This document shows, piece after piece, positions 1 through 10,840 of a stretch of 64,000 bases of DNA; positions within the stretch are counted from its first letter, which is position 1, and every line of letters starts with the position of its first letter. Both the position numbers and the translations under genes were made by a program. The stretch covers positions 46,442,077 through 46,506,076 of the forward strand of contig NC_063044.1 in the NCBI RefSeq assembly GCF_018812025.1, given 5' to 3'. This DNA comes from Megalobrama amblycephala. Taxonomy: Eukaryota; Chordata; Actinopteri; Cypriniformes; Xenocyprididae. The notes under the pieces are model-generated. The model had not been told where the DNA came from and did no database searches. It worked only from the letters and a program-made list of their open reading frames with translations.

Positions 1-450
1 TTCTGAGGGTGAAAAGGCCTTGTTTTGAGAGAGGTCACAGGAGATCGCACCAGACTGGTTTCAAGCTGACAGGAAGGTGACAGTAACTGAAATAACCACA
101 CAATTGCACAGTGACATGCAGAACAACATCCCTGAACACACAACACATCAAACCTCGAAGGGGATGGGCTACAGCAGAAAGAAGACCACATTGGCTGCTT
201 CTCCTATCAACTCAGAAGAAGAAAATGAGTCTAGTGGGCACAGTTGCAATTTGACAGTAAGCCACCTCGTCAAACTTTGACATTAACAGCATGAATCAAT
301 GTATCTTTTCTGCCTTGTTTCAGTGCTTTAGTCTTTAGTAATAGTGTGGGAAATATTTTTCCGGCATACTTTCGGCTGCTTAACAGCATTATTTAAGTCA
401 CAGTCTGAGTACTGTTGCTGACCATGTACCAGAGTAAACCTGCTGAAAAA
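1..450 (+). mobile_element. Tc1-like transposon remnant, left end outside window
   Basis: This is a decayed piece of a Tc1/mariner element of the fish type whose ends read CACTGGCCACTTTATTAGG. The frame at 77-280 (VTEITTQLHSDMQNNIPEHT, then KGMGYSRKKT) resembles the second helix-turn-helix of Tc1 transposases. The stretch around 345-440 matches, from memory of the family, a later catalytic-domain segment, so the middle has been deleted. No catalytic triad survives. The DNA-binding part cannot be followed to its start because the window begins inside it. A related copy carrying the other end lies at 45287-46050. Assignment is by recalled family similarity, not alignment. Confidence 0.6.
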
Positions 451-606
451 AAGACAAAATCAATTTATCACTTACCCCCATAGTGACCTGATGTCAACAC
501 AATTGAGCACATTTGTGGTGTTGTGGAATGGCACTCAACCTGACATTTAACGCAACCAATCGCAGTTCGTTTTGTTCAGCGTCATGTTTAGGGGCGTGAA
601 AATTTA
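451..606. other. Spacer before Tc1 element
   Basis: Nothing coding is visible. The segment ends with the TA (605-606) duplicated by the Tc1 insertion that follows. The sequence just before the TA and just after 2184 may belong to one older repeat split by that insertion. Confidence 0.4.
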
Positions 607-2182
607 CAGTGGTGGTCGGAATTATTGGTACCCTTGGTAAATATGATCAAAAATGACTGTAAAAATAAATCTGAATTGTTTATCCTTTTTATCTTTAATT
701 CATAAAATTAGCAAAAATCTAACAATTTATTGAAGGAAAAGAATTGAAAGTGGGGGAAAAATCAGATTATGAAATAAATGTTTTTCTCCAAAACACTTTG
801 GCCACAATTATTGGCACCCTTAGAATATTTTATGAGTAAAATATCTCTGAAGTATATTCCCATTCATATTTACATTTTTTTAGCACACCAGGGTGATCAT
901 GAACATGAAATTGTCCAGCCATGACTTCCTGTTTCACAGGAGAATAAACATGAGGAAATACAATGGCCAAATTCCCTTAATCATTCATCACAAAGAGAAA
1001 AACCAAAGAATATAGTTATGATATGCAGCAAAAGATTGTTGAGCTTCACAAAATAGAAAGTGGCTGTAAAAAAAATAGCTAAAGCATTGAAAATCCCCAT
1101 TTCCACTATCAGGGCAATAATTGAGAATTTCCAATTAACTAAAGATGTTACAAATCTGCCTGGAAGAGAACATGTGTCTAAATCGTCCTAATGCACGGTG
1201 TGGAGGAAAGTTTGAGTGGCCAAAGATTCTCCAAGGATCACAGCTGGAGAATTGCAGAGATTAGTTGAGTCTTGAGTCTCAGAAAGCCTAAAATAAAAAA
1301 AGATCAAACAGCACCTACATCCCCAAAAGTTGTTCAGGAGGTTTTCAAGAAAAATCCTCTGCTCTCATCCAGAAACAATCTCCAGCATATTCAGTTGTCA
1401 GTCAAGACTAGAACTTCAAACGGGACGAGCTTCTATGGTCAGATGAAACTTAAAAAAAAGAGCTTTTTGGCAGCAAACCCACCAGATGGGTTTGGTGCAC
1501 ACATGGATAAAAATTACCCCATGTCCACGGTTAAATATACTGCTGGATCTTTAATGTTGTGGGCCTATTTTTCTGCTGGAGGTCCTGGACATCTTGTTCA
1601 GATACATGGTATCATGGATTCTATCAAATACCAACAGATAAAAAATCAAAACCTGACCGCTTCTGCTAGAAATCCAATAATGGGCCATGGTTGGATCTTC
1701 CATCAGGACAATGATCCAAAACAAACATCAAAACCAACACAAAAATGTGTCACTGAGCACAAAATGAAGTTTCTGCCATGGCCATCCCTGTTTCCTGAAC
1801 CCTAAAGAAGATGAGTGGAGATGAGTGAACTGAAAAGAAGAAGCACCAACATGGAGAATTTGGGAATCTGAAGGATCTGGAGAGATTCTGTATGAAGGAA
1901 TGGTCTCTGATCTCTTGTCAGGTGTTCTCCAAACTCATCAGGCGTTATAGAAGAAGAGTGAGAGCTGTTTTCTGCCAATAATTGTGGCCAACGTGTTTTG
2001 GAGAAAAACATTTATTTCATAATGTGACTTTCCCCCCACTTTCAATTCTTTTTCTTCAGTGAAAGGTTAGACTTTTGCTAATTTTATGAATTAAAGATCA
2101 AAAGGATAAACAATGCAGATTTATTTTTACAGTCATCTTTGTTCATATTTACCAAGGGTACCAATAATTCTGACCACCACTG
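607..2182 (+). mobile_element. Tc1-like element with long IR/DR ends (copy 1)
   Basis: The element begins CAGTGGTGGTC and ends GACCACCACTG, and is flanked on both sides by TA (605-606, 2183-2184), the Tc1/mariner target duplication. The inverted repeats are about 210 bp (607-820 and about 1974-2182) and nearly identical. Each carries a second copy of the terminal motif at its inner edge (ATTATTGGCACCC), giving the IR/DR layout known from Sleeping Beauty-type fish elements. The interior holds a broken transposase. Compared with copy 2 at 12453-14115, it lacks about 45 bp near 1970, between the transposase 3' end and the right repeat. Confidence 0.9.
1272..1805 (+). pseudogene. Tc1 transposase pseudogene (copy 1)
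   Basis: A DD34E transposase remnant inside the element at 607-2182. The last third is in the correct frame: GWIFHQDNDPKQTS contains the second catalytic aspartate, and the frame stops in PWPSLFPEP just before the region that would carry the catalytic glutamate. The middle (KTRTSNGTSFYGQM, KKKSFLAANPPDGFG) is translated out of frame: the family's FKRD..LLWSDET and KPTRWVWCTHG segments are in other frames. An adenine run after the SDET region accounts for one frameshift. Full Tc1 transposases are about 340 residues, so this is not functional. No ATG starts the open frame; the first codon is TTG. Confidence 0.85.
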
Positions 2183-3225
2183 TAAAGTCTATGTCCCTAC
2201 AATAACAGCCCAGAACATTGTGCAAGTTTACTGCAACAATGGAACCGCAAACTTTACAGCCTGCTCGGTCACAGTTGTAAACTTAACAACGTTCTTCTTC
2301 CATGAGGGGGTTTGGCATTTGTTTCCAGGTAGACAGTTAAAGAACACGACACACACATCTCCCGGACATCCTGTAGAATTCAACCAACCGTATGACGACT
2401 TCGAAAATCCTGAAGTGTTTCCAGTTAAGTGTGCCATATGCATCAGCCACCGGTCTGTAGATGTGACGTCTGAGGCAGAGACTATCGAACATCTGACACC
2501 ACCCACACTACTGAGAGTGACGTATAGATAAGTATGTAAATATGTGCTGCGTGCTTTCCTCTCAGTAACAAAATAAACACAACAAAAATTAGAAAACAGC
2601 AAGCTTTTTTTATAGAAAACATAAGAAAAGCATCTGATCATAACAACATGGGTATGTTAGCACAAGCTCTGCAAATTAGCACTCCAGTAAAGTCATGCTT
2701 ATGCTTACGTTTATTTATAAGGCATTTTATCTAATAGATTGCTTAAAAGCAAGCAGCTTTACAGTATCAAACATGAAAAAAACAGTCAGTGCCTCATTTA
2801 ATCATAAGCACAAATTCATGTCCTACTATATAGCGGCTATGTGTTCAGTCAGTGCAGTGTGTTCATGTTTTCACCTGCGAAGATCTTACCTTGACAAACT
2901 CAACAGATGAAATGAGTCAAAGAACTCAGCGTGAAAGAAGGCGTAGCCTCAGTGCACAGCTCCTATTACATTTTCATCACAGTCCTGTGGTAGTACAAAG
3001 GTGTTTTGCAGCTGGAGCGAGCCATTTTGAACTCCCAAAACGAACTGCATTTTGTCCTGATTTTGTTCGAAATTACGTCACATCAGTTCGTTCTTAGATT
3101 TCTTTTGATGTATATCAGGATCTTCATGCTATCATGTCATCTTGGACCAGAGGATGGATATGTCAGGCTGTTCACATGGCAACTGATTAGAAAGATATGT
3201 ACAAAATAGTGTTTCTGCAAAAAAT
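2183..3225. other. No gene seen; possible interrupted repeat
   Basis: Both strands have open frames of 130-137 codons at 2139-2641. They overlap antisense to each other, carry no recognisable domain and start inside the Tc1 end, so I treat them as chance. The block 2190-2530 is moderately GC-rich and may be a MITE fragment split by the Tc1 copy. Confidence 0.35.
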
Positions 3226-3257
3226 ATTAAATAAATAAATAAATAAATAAATAAAAT
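3226..3257. repeat. (TAAA)n microsatellite
   Basis: About seven uninterrupted TAAA units directly abutting the MITE fragment that follows; possibly the tail of that repeat expanded. Confidence 0.85.
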
Positions 3258-3481
3258 TAAGCAGCACAGCTGTTTTCAACATAACCAACAAATCGTCATA
3301 TTAGACTGATTTCTGAAGGATCATGTGACACTAAAGACTGGAGTAATGTTCACAGGAATAGATTAGATTTTAAATTATATTCAAATAGAGAACAGATTTT
3401 TTAAATTGTAATAATATTTCACAATTACTGTTTTTATTGTATTTTGATCAAATAAATGCAGCCTTGTTGAGCATAAGAGAC
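3258..3481. mobile_element. MITE fragment, CACTAC-ended fish family
   Basis: Contains family hallmarks seen repeatedly in this window: TTCTGAAGGATCATGTGACA, then GACTGGAGTAATG and AAATAAATGCAGCC. Other copies lie at 9741-10170, 18576-19012, 26831-27286, 32165-32460 and 57877-58730. Neither terminal inverted repeat is present here, so this is an internal fragment. Confidence 0.75.
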
Positions 3482-5000
3482 TTGTCATGTTTATGTTCAG
3501 AACAGAACCCGCTGAGAATTCATTTGTTATTATGGTTAAATCAATTTAAACACGGCTGTGACATCTTTTCTTTCCATTCAACCTATGAATCCAGTGCATT
3601 GTTTTCTTCTAAATCATGATAAATTATGGTAGAAGAGGCTCTTTTGTATATGAATGTGTATGTGTGTTTTTTGTTTGTTGCTGTTTGTTCATTTGCATTC
3701 ATCATTGGCCACTGGATCTTCAGCTCTTTTATGTAAGTGCAGTCTGTTTATTGCCTTTACAATGTAATTGGCAGAGCTCCCAGGTAGCACATGCGCATAC
3801 GCACATACATACACACACACACATACACAAAGAGACAACCAGCTGAGTGCTATGGGTTTAATTGTGCACAGTGTTAATTCATAATTGAATTCATTATGGG
3901 TACAGGACGCCAGATCACCCACAATTCTCCAGTTAATCAGCGAAGAGGACAAGTTCAGTCCTTGTGGGACACAAACATGCACACATGCCAAACGTAGACA
4001 CACACACTTTTTTGTACAGTGGCAAGCAGATGCCACGACAAAGCAGTAATTAATGACTAATCGTAATGCCTTTGTGTAACTGGTGTGTGTGTGTGTGTTC
4101 TGTACAGGATAATGGATTGCAACATTATATGCCAATAGATCCACACACAAACTGATCTTCAGTTGAACAAATGCATTCTCTACTCTTTATGTGCCTCTAG
4201 GAGTCATGAATATTTAAACCAGATAGGAGAAAGGTTACTCAGAGGGTGCCCTTAGCTCTCTAACACTGTAAGTTGAACAAAACAACGATGGGATGTTGTG
4301 TGCTGTATGAGTGTGAGTGTGTGTGTGTGCACGATCACAATATGGTGGATATTAACATCTCTCAGCTGTCAGAAGTTTATCATCACAACATATGTATAGT
4401 CACATTTTACCAAACTATCTCTTTCGTTAAAAAAATCTAAACATCCTTTATTTATGTAGATTATTTCACTTTACTATATTAATTCACTTTAGTATAGTAT
4501 TAGTCACAGTCTATTCTGTCACTGAACAACCATTGCAGTTACTCTGTAATTTGGCAACTCTAAAAGTCATTTGGCTCTTGAATGCTTAATTTTAAGAGCC
4601 AATTGCTCCCTAATCATATTTTATCTGGGGCCCTGCCTTGTAACTATTTGAAGCATATAACTATTTGAAGCAAACCTCTTCTCTGTGCAAACAAATGGCA
4701 TTTTGATATTTTTGCACCGATAAATGTTACCTATAACATTAACAATATAGTGATATTTTAGCAAACTGAGTCACATTTTCTCCCACACATAGGCATATAT
4801 TGTGGTGTTATTTTAGTATTATTTATATACTATTATAGTATTTGCTTTTATTTTTATATTTTCAGTTTTCATTTTAATATTTTTATTTTGTTTTGTTTTT
4901 TTTTAGCTGTGAGTGTCATTTTTATTAATGTTACTTTTTAGCTTTAATTAGGCTATTTATAATTTCAGTAATAGTTTTTTTTAATTTTAGTACTTTAACA
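3482..5000. other. No gene seen
   Basis: Short CA and TG tracts occur at about 3800-3830, 4082-4098 and 4315-4328. The stretch 4800-5000 is T-rich low complexity and continues on the far side of the element at 5003-5819. Open frames here come from CA/TG tracts or carry no domain. Confidence 0.4.
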
Positions 5001-5002
5001 TA

Positions 5003-5819
5003 TCGTCGCTGCCCGATGAAACTCACGTATGTCCAAAACGGTTACTTTTCAGGAAGTGAAAAAAACACCGTATTTCAAAAGCAGTTGAATGTAGCGTTGT
5101 CATACTTGGTACGGCATCTTTACATGTAACCATATTCTTGCCAGTGTAATGATATAATCCACATTTGACCAAAATTGAGTTTAAATGGACATACGTGCAT
5201 ATTTTACAGTAACGGTGGTCGATACGCGTTCTTCCGATCATTAATTAGAATGGCCAAGTCGCGTTTCATATTGACAGATGAATACGCTCAGTTTATTAAA
5301 TAGCCTACGTCTTAGTTTATTAAATACGCTTAGTTTATTTAATATTAATTATAAATTTATTAAATGTCTCTTGCAAACTATGAAGGGACAATGAATCAAT
5401 ACACTGACATGGTAATGCTAGACAGATACTTTGTTTGCACAGTCCTACCGTAATTTTGTCACTCCTAGACGTACGTCTGGCGTCAGGGGGGAAACGTTTA
5501 CTTGAGAACAGTTGTCAAAAACAAACGTTTGCTGATACTTTACCTCACAGCGTTATTCGGCTATCCAGTGCTGAGCTTCGATGAAACTTCACGAGACCGG
5601 CGAGATGCTTCCACAGGGCGGGAGATACGCGGCGTGATTGACAGCTTTGACACCAAATGGATATACGTGAAAATCAGATGACATGATTTCACAACTTTTC
5701 ATTGGCCATTTAGATATGTGAAGCATACTGTATACGGAAATGAACCTGGACATTCAATCCGTCGAAAAATCTCAAAATCGGCAAAATGGACATACGTGGT
5801 TTTCATCGGACAGCGACGA
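5003..5819. mobile_element. TA-flanked DNA element with ~33-bp inverted ends
   Basis: The left end TCGTCGCTGCCCGATGAAA and the right end, read in reverse complement as TCGTCGCTGTCCGATGAAA, match over about 33 bp with few differences, continuing to ACGTATGTCCA. TA flanks both ends (5001-5002 and 5820-5821). T-rich sequence of similar character lies on both sides, consistent with insertion into one older low-complexity tract. The motif GGACATACGTG also recurs internally near 5188. There is no transposase frame, so it is non-autonomous. The superfamily is unclear; the TA duplication fits Tc1/mariner. Confidence 0.75.
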
Positions 5820-5821
5820 TA

Positions 5822-6293
5822 AACATGTTTATTTCAGTCCGTTTTTAAGGAAACATTTAAGTTTTTCAGTTAATATTTATATTTTATTTAATTTTAGATT
5901 TATTTCAGTTACTGTGAAAGTTAGCATTTTAGGACTTCCAGTTCCATCACCCTAAAGTCAATGGGTTTTTGCTAAATCGCCTGAAATAAGGTCTGTGGTT
6001 AACAAAGCCTCCAAATATTTTCACGTTTTGATCTATGACAAACCACACTAGTTATAACCGGCTTGTGATTTTTTTAAACCTTTGTGTCTTAAAAACGGCG
6101 GTTTCTGACAAGTTGCTAAAAAGGACTACTTCCTTTGGCAGGGACTTTAGACACCATGACAAACAGGACATTTGGACAGCATTTCTCATGAAAAAGTGAA
6201 TAAATATTCATACACAGCACAGATCATAAACAGCAAGCATGTTTTTAAATAAAGTTGTTTTTTAAATAAAGTTTGAGGAAGCTTGGTGGTGGT
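5822..6293. other. T-rich low-complexity and unassigned sequence
   Basis: Begins as the right half of the T-rich tract interrupted by the element at 5003-5819. No coding signal is seen. Confidence 0.35.
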
Positions 6294-6420
6294 TGTTACG
6301 GTGCTGGTGTATAAGAGACGAGGCAGTACACGGAAATCCACAAATAAGGGTCTTTACTAAACAAAGGAGAATACATACAACTGTGACAGTGGTGACGTTG
6401 ATCCGCGACCATGGTGTGCT
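6294..6420 (-). mobile_element. LTR fragment (U5-like end), probably Gypsy
   Basis: On the minus strand the sequence ends in CACCGTAACA, the same type of terminus as the LTRs at 9008-9273 and 49763-50040. Only the terminal ~130 bp are recognisable and no second LTR is seen. The call rests on the shared terminal motif and recalled similarity. Confidence 0.4.
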
Positions 6421-8270
6421 GTAGTCCGTTTATAGCCTACTGTTAGCTTTTTATATCTGATGACTTTATTTAGGCTTCAAAATGTATAAATGTTGTGTTA
6501 ACTTGTAAAGATTTTCTTGATAGACAAAACGTATAAGTGTCATAACCCTTTGTTAAACACAGAGCTTATTTTCTGCGATTTTCCAAAAGTCTATGGAAAA
6601 AATGCATAGGCTTTCGATCGTGGGAACCCGTGCACCGCTAACTTCCGGGTTGGCCTACAAAAACACGTCGTCTCTGAGGTACTCTATAGACCTTATGCAC
6701 CAGAGAAACAAGTGTGCAGCCATCTTCAGAATTTGTATTTGAGCTTCCGTTTTTGATGTAGCTCTGTATATTTCTATGGCATCACTGTTGAAGAGTAATT
6801 AGCTGGAGAAGTGGATTTACTATTTACTAATTGAAGAGTTAACGAAAGTTATCATGAGAATTGTAATGTTTAAAGCGGATGTCATAAATTTCAGTAGGCT
6901 GAGGAGATTTTAAAACAAGCGGTTAAGTCATAAATCCATAAGATCTTATCAATCCTTAATACAAACCAGAAGACAGAACACAACGAGCGTGGTGCTGAAA
7001 AGGGGCTGGACTATTCTTTTAGTTTTGGTTAACAATAACAACACTGATACTATCATCATGCTGTTAATGTCACTTCCAGTCTTGCAGTCTGATCCCAAAC
7101 AATGACTACTGTCGTACAAAGAGAGTAAAGCGAGTGAGGATCGATGAGATGTGGAAAGAGAAGGAGCCGTTATGTGCTGCAGAAGGGGAGGTCAATTTGA
7201 CATTCATTTCATCAAGTGCAATGCTCAGGACTCTGTTAGTGGAAGAGGGCGCTGGGATGTGTTTGTTGTTTCATTGTGGGGAAGGCAGCATTTCCACACC
7301 GCTGTGCTTTTAAAATGTGAAATGAGAGATAGCAGGAAAGAGAGGCACACAGCCAGAGATCAAGAGGTGTTTCAGAACGAAAAAGGAAGGAAAATATTTA
7401 GGATTAGGAGGGAAGTACTCGGGTTGTGAAGTTAGAAAGTTAGTATGTGTGAGGGATGTTGAAGGAAATGGACTAAGATACAGGAAAGGAAATTACCCAG
7501 AAATGAAATCTGGATTTATGGGGGAAGAGGACAAGAGAGAGGGAGAGTTTTAGAATTATCTTTATAGAAAGAAGTTGCTAAGCAACCCCCTCCTTCAGAT
7601 CGCATTTGGATGGATGGTGCATTTAGAGAACAGAAATAAAGAAATAAGAGGCCATGTAAACTGGGAGAAAGAGGGAGGAAATAGGAAGAGAGGAGCAGAG
7701 GAAGTGAAATTGAGGAACACAGTATGAGACATTATCATTCAGGGACATTTTTTTTCTTTTCTTTTCAAACTGAGTGAGCTATGGGTGGATATAGGGTTGA
7801 GATACACTTTACTATGAATACACACACACACACACACTTAATTCAGTCCCTTTCTGCATCATATTCCCAGACTTTAGTCCCACCAGTGTGCAGTGCTATT
7901 TTTAACTGACCTAGCTAACACAAACATAAAAAGGACCAACTCCCTTCAACTGCTGGAGAATGTTCTTCTGCCGTTTTACTGAAGCACTCCTAATTATTCA
8001 GTCTGGTGTTTAACATATTATCATGATTAAGGTTTGGGAAAGTTGCACTGCTTTGTAGCACTTTCATGAAGCCTGTTCCTATTAAATTATATTCGTATAT
8101 CTCATATTCACACATTTAAAGAGTGTAATGCATTATATACCTTGACACATGATTGCAACACATGAATGTACTTGTGATAATGTGTTTAAACGGTATAGCC
8201 GTGATGAGTAGCTAAATATTTTTAATTTATCAAGAATACCTTTAAAATACATTACATGTAGAGTGAAGTC
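6421..8270. other. No gene seen; purine-rich tract and short CA repeat
   Basis: Positions 7310-7710 are strikingly purine-rich on the plus strand (GAGAGA, GGAAAGG, AGGAAGAG). The 92-codon frame at 7151-7429 lies partly in this tract and has no domain. A (CA)9 tract is at 7821-7838. Nothing else is identified. Confidence 0.35.
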
Positions 8271-8827
8271 AGGTAAATTGGGTCACATTTTGACAAATTT
8301 TAGTGTGTAATGTTGCTGTTCGAGCATGAAAAAGGTCTGCAAAGTTACAAAGCACAAAGTCACTCCAAAGGGAGTTACTCTCTGTATCAGTAAGCACTGT
8401 TTCTGAGCTCCCTCAGACGCCTCGATTGTTGCCTTAGGTTTTCTTCCGGGAACGTACATGTCACAATATTCCTCATTTAAATAAAATCTGCGCAAGGCAT
8501 AAGCAAAAACAAAAGTGAGCTATGCCTGGTTGAGTGGCATTAGTAGTGTGCTGAAACTCGCGGTTATGGTAAGGGGCGTGACATTTCCCAAACGCGCTGG
8601 AAGTGGCTGACCAATCACAACACACTGGTCCAGCCGACTAGTCAGAGCACATTATTTTGGAAGGAGTTGCTTCATAGAGACTAAACAGAACGTTACTGAC
8701 AGACTGGGAAGAGAGGCGCTGCAATAATAAATGTGAAAAATAATGTGTTTTTTAGCATTAAATCCTATTCTTGTAGACCCCAAATATAAAATCAAGGCTT
8801 TGTAAAAGATCATAATATGGCCTGTTT
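8271..8827. mobile_element. Possible TTAA-ended MITE (right end)
   Basis: The block 8500-8827 is GC-richer than its surroundings and ends ATAATATGGCCTGTTTAA. This resembles the right end of a common fish MITE family ending ATGACCCCTTTAA with a TTAA flank. The left end was not located, so the start is approximate. Confidence 0.35.
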
Positions 8828-9007
8828 AAAATGTTCCATAATGCTCAGTTTCCAGAAGTGTGTTCATATCTTGTCTGTCATTCTGTCAAAAATATTCTGT
8901 TTTCAGGTAAAATGGGTCAGTGAAGCTGCAAAAACATTGTAATGAACAATGATTACAATGAAAGAACAATTGCGCATTGTATTTTATTTATTTATTTGCA
9001 ATATGGC

Positions 9008-9273
9008 TGTCACGGTCCCCGTCACTCCCTGACTCCATCTCCCATGATCCTCCCTGTTCCACACCTGCACTCGCTTCCTCATCACTCTCCTGATTACGGA
9101 TTCCCCGCACCTGCACTTCATCGTCAGCACTCCCTTTATATGGACTCACTTCCCTGCACTCCTTTGTCTGTTCTTATGTTTGTTTAATTGGTGTAGTTGT
9201 TCTGTTCCTTGTTCAGTTTTGATAAATAAACCCATTGTTCCTGAATCCTCTCTTGCTGCAACTACCCGTAACA
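9008..9273 (+). mobile_element. Solo LTR, Gypsy type
   Basis: A 266-bp unit starting TGTCACGGTCCCC and ending CCCGTAACA (TG...CA). It has promoter-like TTTATATGGAC near 9134-9144 and an AATAAA signal at about 9223. Flanking pentamers are ATGGC (9003-9007) and ATGGG (9274-9278), a 5-bp target duplication with one change. No internal retroelement sequence adjoins, so this is a solo LTR left by LTR-LTR recombination. It is a diverged relative of the LTRs at 48956 and 49763 (shared CCCATGATCCTCC/CCCATTATCCTCC, CACACCTGCAC and ATATGGACTCAC blocks). The 81-codon frame inside it is not a gene. Confidence 0.85.
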
Positions 9274-9740
9274 ATGGGATTACACAAAATCATTTATATT
9301 TAAAGAAATGTGTGTGCTTCTGATAGAGAGAAAGTTTTTTGTGTGTGAGTGTTGTATTTAACAATATAAAAGGTATAATTTTAAAATGGAAATAACATTG
9401 AAATACAATAGCATTTAGTTAATATACTTAGATGCTTCAGCTCATACTGTTACTCATTTGGCTTGTTTTGGGCCGTTCTTTGTGAACCTCTGTGTGTGCG
9501 ATTGAAAGACGGGACAAGCGGATCACTCTGTCTTGAATATTTGTTCATAAGAAGTCTTGGCAGTTATAACCTTCATCCCATAAATTCTGTTTGTTCTCCA
9601 CGGCACTCGTGGTATTATTAAAACAAGGAGCGTGAGTGTGTGGGAGTGGGTATATGTAAGACCAGAATTAGCTGATATTTTTTTTTTACCTTTTCATTTA
9701 TAGCTTATAGATTACTTCAAATATAAATGTCATCTCTTGG

Positions 9741-10170
9741 TATTTTAAACATACACTAGCATTTTTATAAGAAATGAAGACTTTTATTCAGCAAGGATGC
9801 ATTCAATTGATCTAAAGTGACAGTGAAGACATTTGCAATGTCACCAAAGATTTATATTTCAAATAAATGTTGTTCCTTTTGATTTTTTTTTCATCAAATA
9901 ATCTAAAGTATCAGTTAAAAAAAAAAAAAAAAAACATACAAAAAAACCCCAATCTTTTCAACAGTAATTGATGATAAATAAATAACTGATAATAAACAGT
10001 TTAGAGGACACGGAGCAAAGTAAGACTATAAAAAAAGAGAAAAAGAAGTGATGAATTTTATAGAAAAAGAGTGATGAATTGCATGTCATTCAAATTTCAA
10101 ATTGATCAAAAAAAATAAAATAAAAATCCTTACAGACATCAAACTTTTTAATGGTAGAATGCTAAAATAA
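9741..10170. mobile_element. MITE fragment, CACTAC-ended family
   Basis: Has family segments AGACTTTTATTCAGCAAGGA, AAAGTGACAGTGAAGACATT and TTTCAAATAAATG, interrupted by poly(A) at about 9918-9934, and a degraded right end near 10130-10165. It is the same family as 26831-27286 but decayed. Confidence 0.65.
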
Positions 10171-10567
10171 CAGTGCCATTCAAATATTTTCACTATTAAA
10201 GTGTAACTTTAGATAGCAGATTTTCAAGCTGTTTTGTATTGTTGCAGTGTCGGTAGTAGGTGTAAATGAACAATGTTTACTTGTTCTCTGTGTCACCTGG
10301 ACCAAAAATTCACTTTTATTTGTCAGCAAAAGTCTGCCGGATGACATGTTTTGCTTTTGACAGCTCCAAGGCAAGGCTTTCGTGAAAACTACAGATTACA
10401 CTTCCACAATTTTGCATCCCCGTCCACGGGCAGTTGAATTGACAGGGTTATTAACAGAACAGTTATTGTAAGGGTAGGTTTATCACTGAAACCTGTATCA
10501 TACTTTTTCTACTCTTTAAATGGCATTTAAAGAGTTTTTTTTCTCATCTGTATGCGACAGTGTTTTG
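10171..10567. other. Sequence downstream of THAP frame
   Basis: No continuing coding frame was found downstream (on the minus strand) of the THAP exon. The region may belong to the same repeat unit as the exon, but no boundary is visible. Confidence 0.3.
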
Positions 10568-10840
10568 CTACAGACGGAACTGACAGAACAGCAGTTTTTT
10601 CCCTCCATTTGGCCTAAAACACTGTGTTTTGTAGTCATCCAGTTTGAAATGTTGACTGTAAACATAGAGGTTTTTCAGATCTTCCATTGTGGCGTTCTCT
10701 CCATATTTATGATTCTTTGCAGCCTTTAGCCAGAGCCTACAATGCTCTGGATCATTCACTTTAAACCAGAAGTATCTAACTCCCTCTAAACGTTTAGTGT
10801 TTGAATTCTTGCACCCGGGAACAATACAAGTCAACACCAT
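10568..10840 (-). pseudogene. THAP-domain reading frame, zinc ligand altered
   Basis: A 90-codon frame from an ATG at 10840. Residues 1-80 follow the THAP zinc-finger plan (a C2CH DNA-binding fold found in cellular THAP proteins and in P-element and Kolobok transposases). CIVPGC at 5-10 supplies the first two cysteines, RLWLKA carries the conserved tryptophan, and LYVYSQHFKLDDY holds the conserved histidine and phenylalanine. The family normally has Cys where this reads Tyr (VCSxHF becomes VYSQHF). The codon is TAC, one transition from TGC, so zinc binding should fail. The frame stops after FCQFRL with no transposase or other domain. It could be a first exon with a missed splice donor, or a decayed transposon-borne THAP. 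No catalytic domain is seen nearby. Confidence 0.7.

Noticed and set aside
2228..2641. Minus-strand 137-codon frame beside the first Tc1 copy
   Set aside because: Antisense to another frame of equal length, no domain, no splice or poly(A) context.
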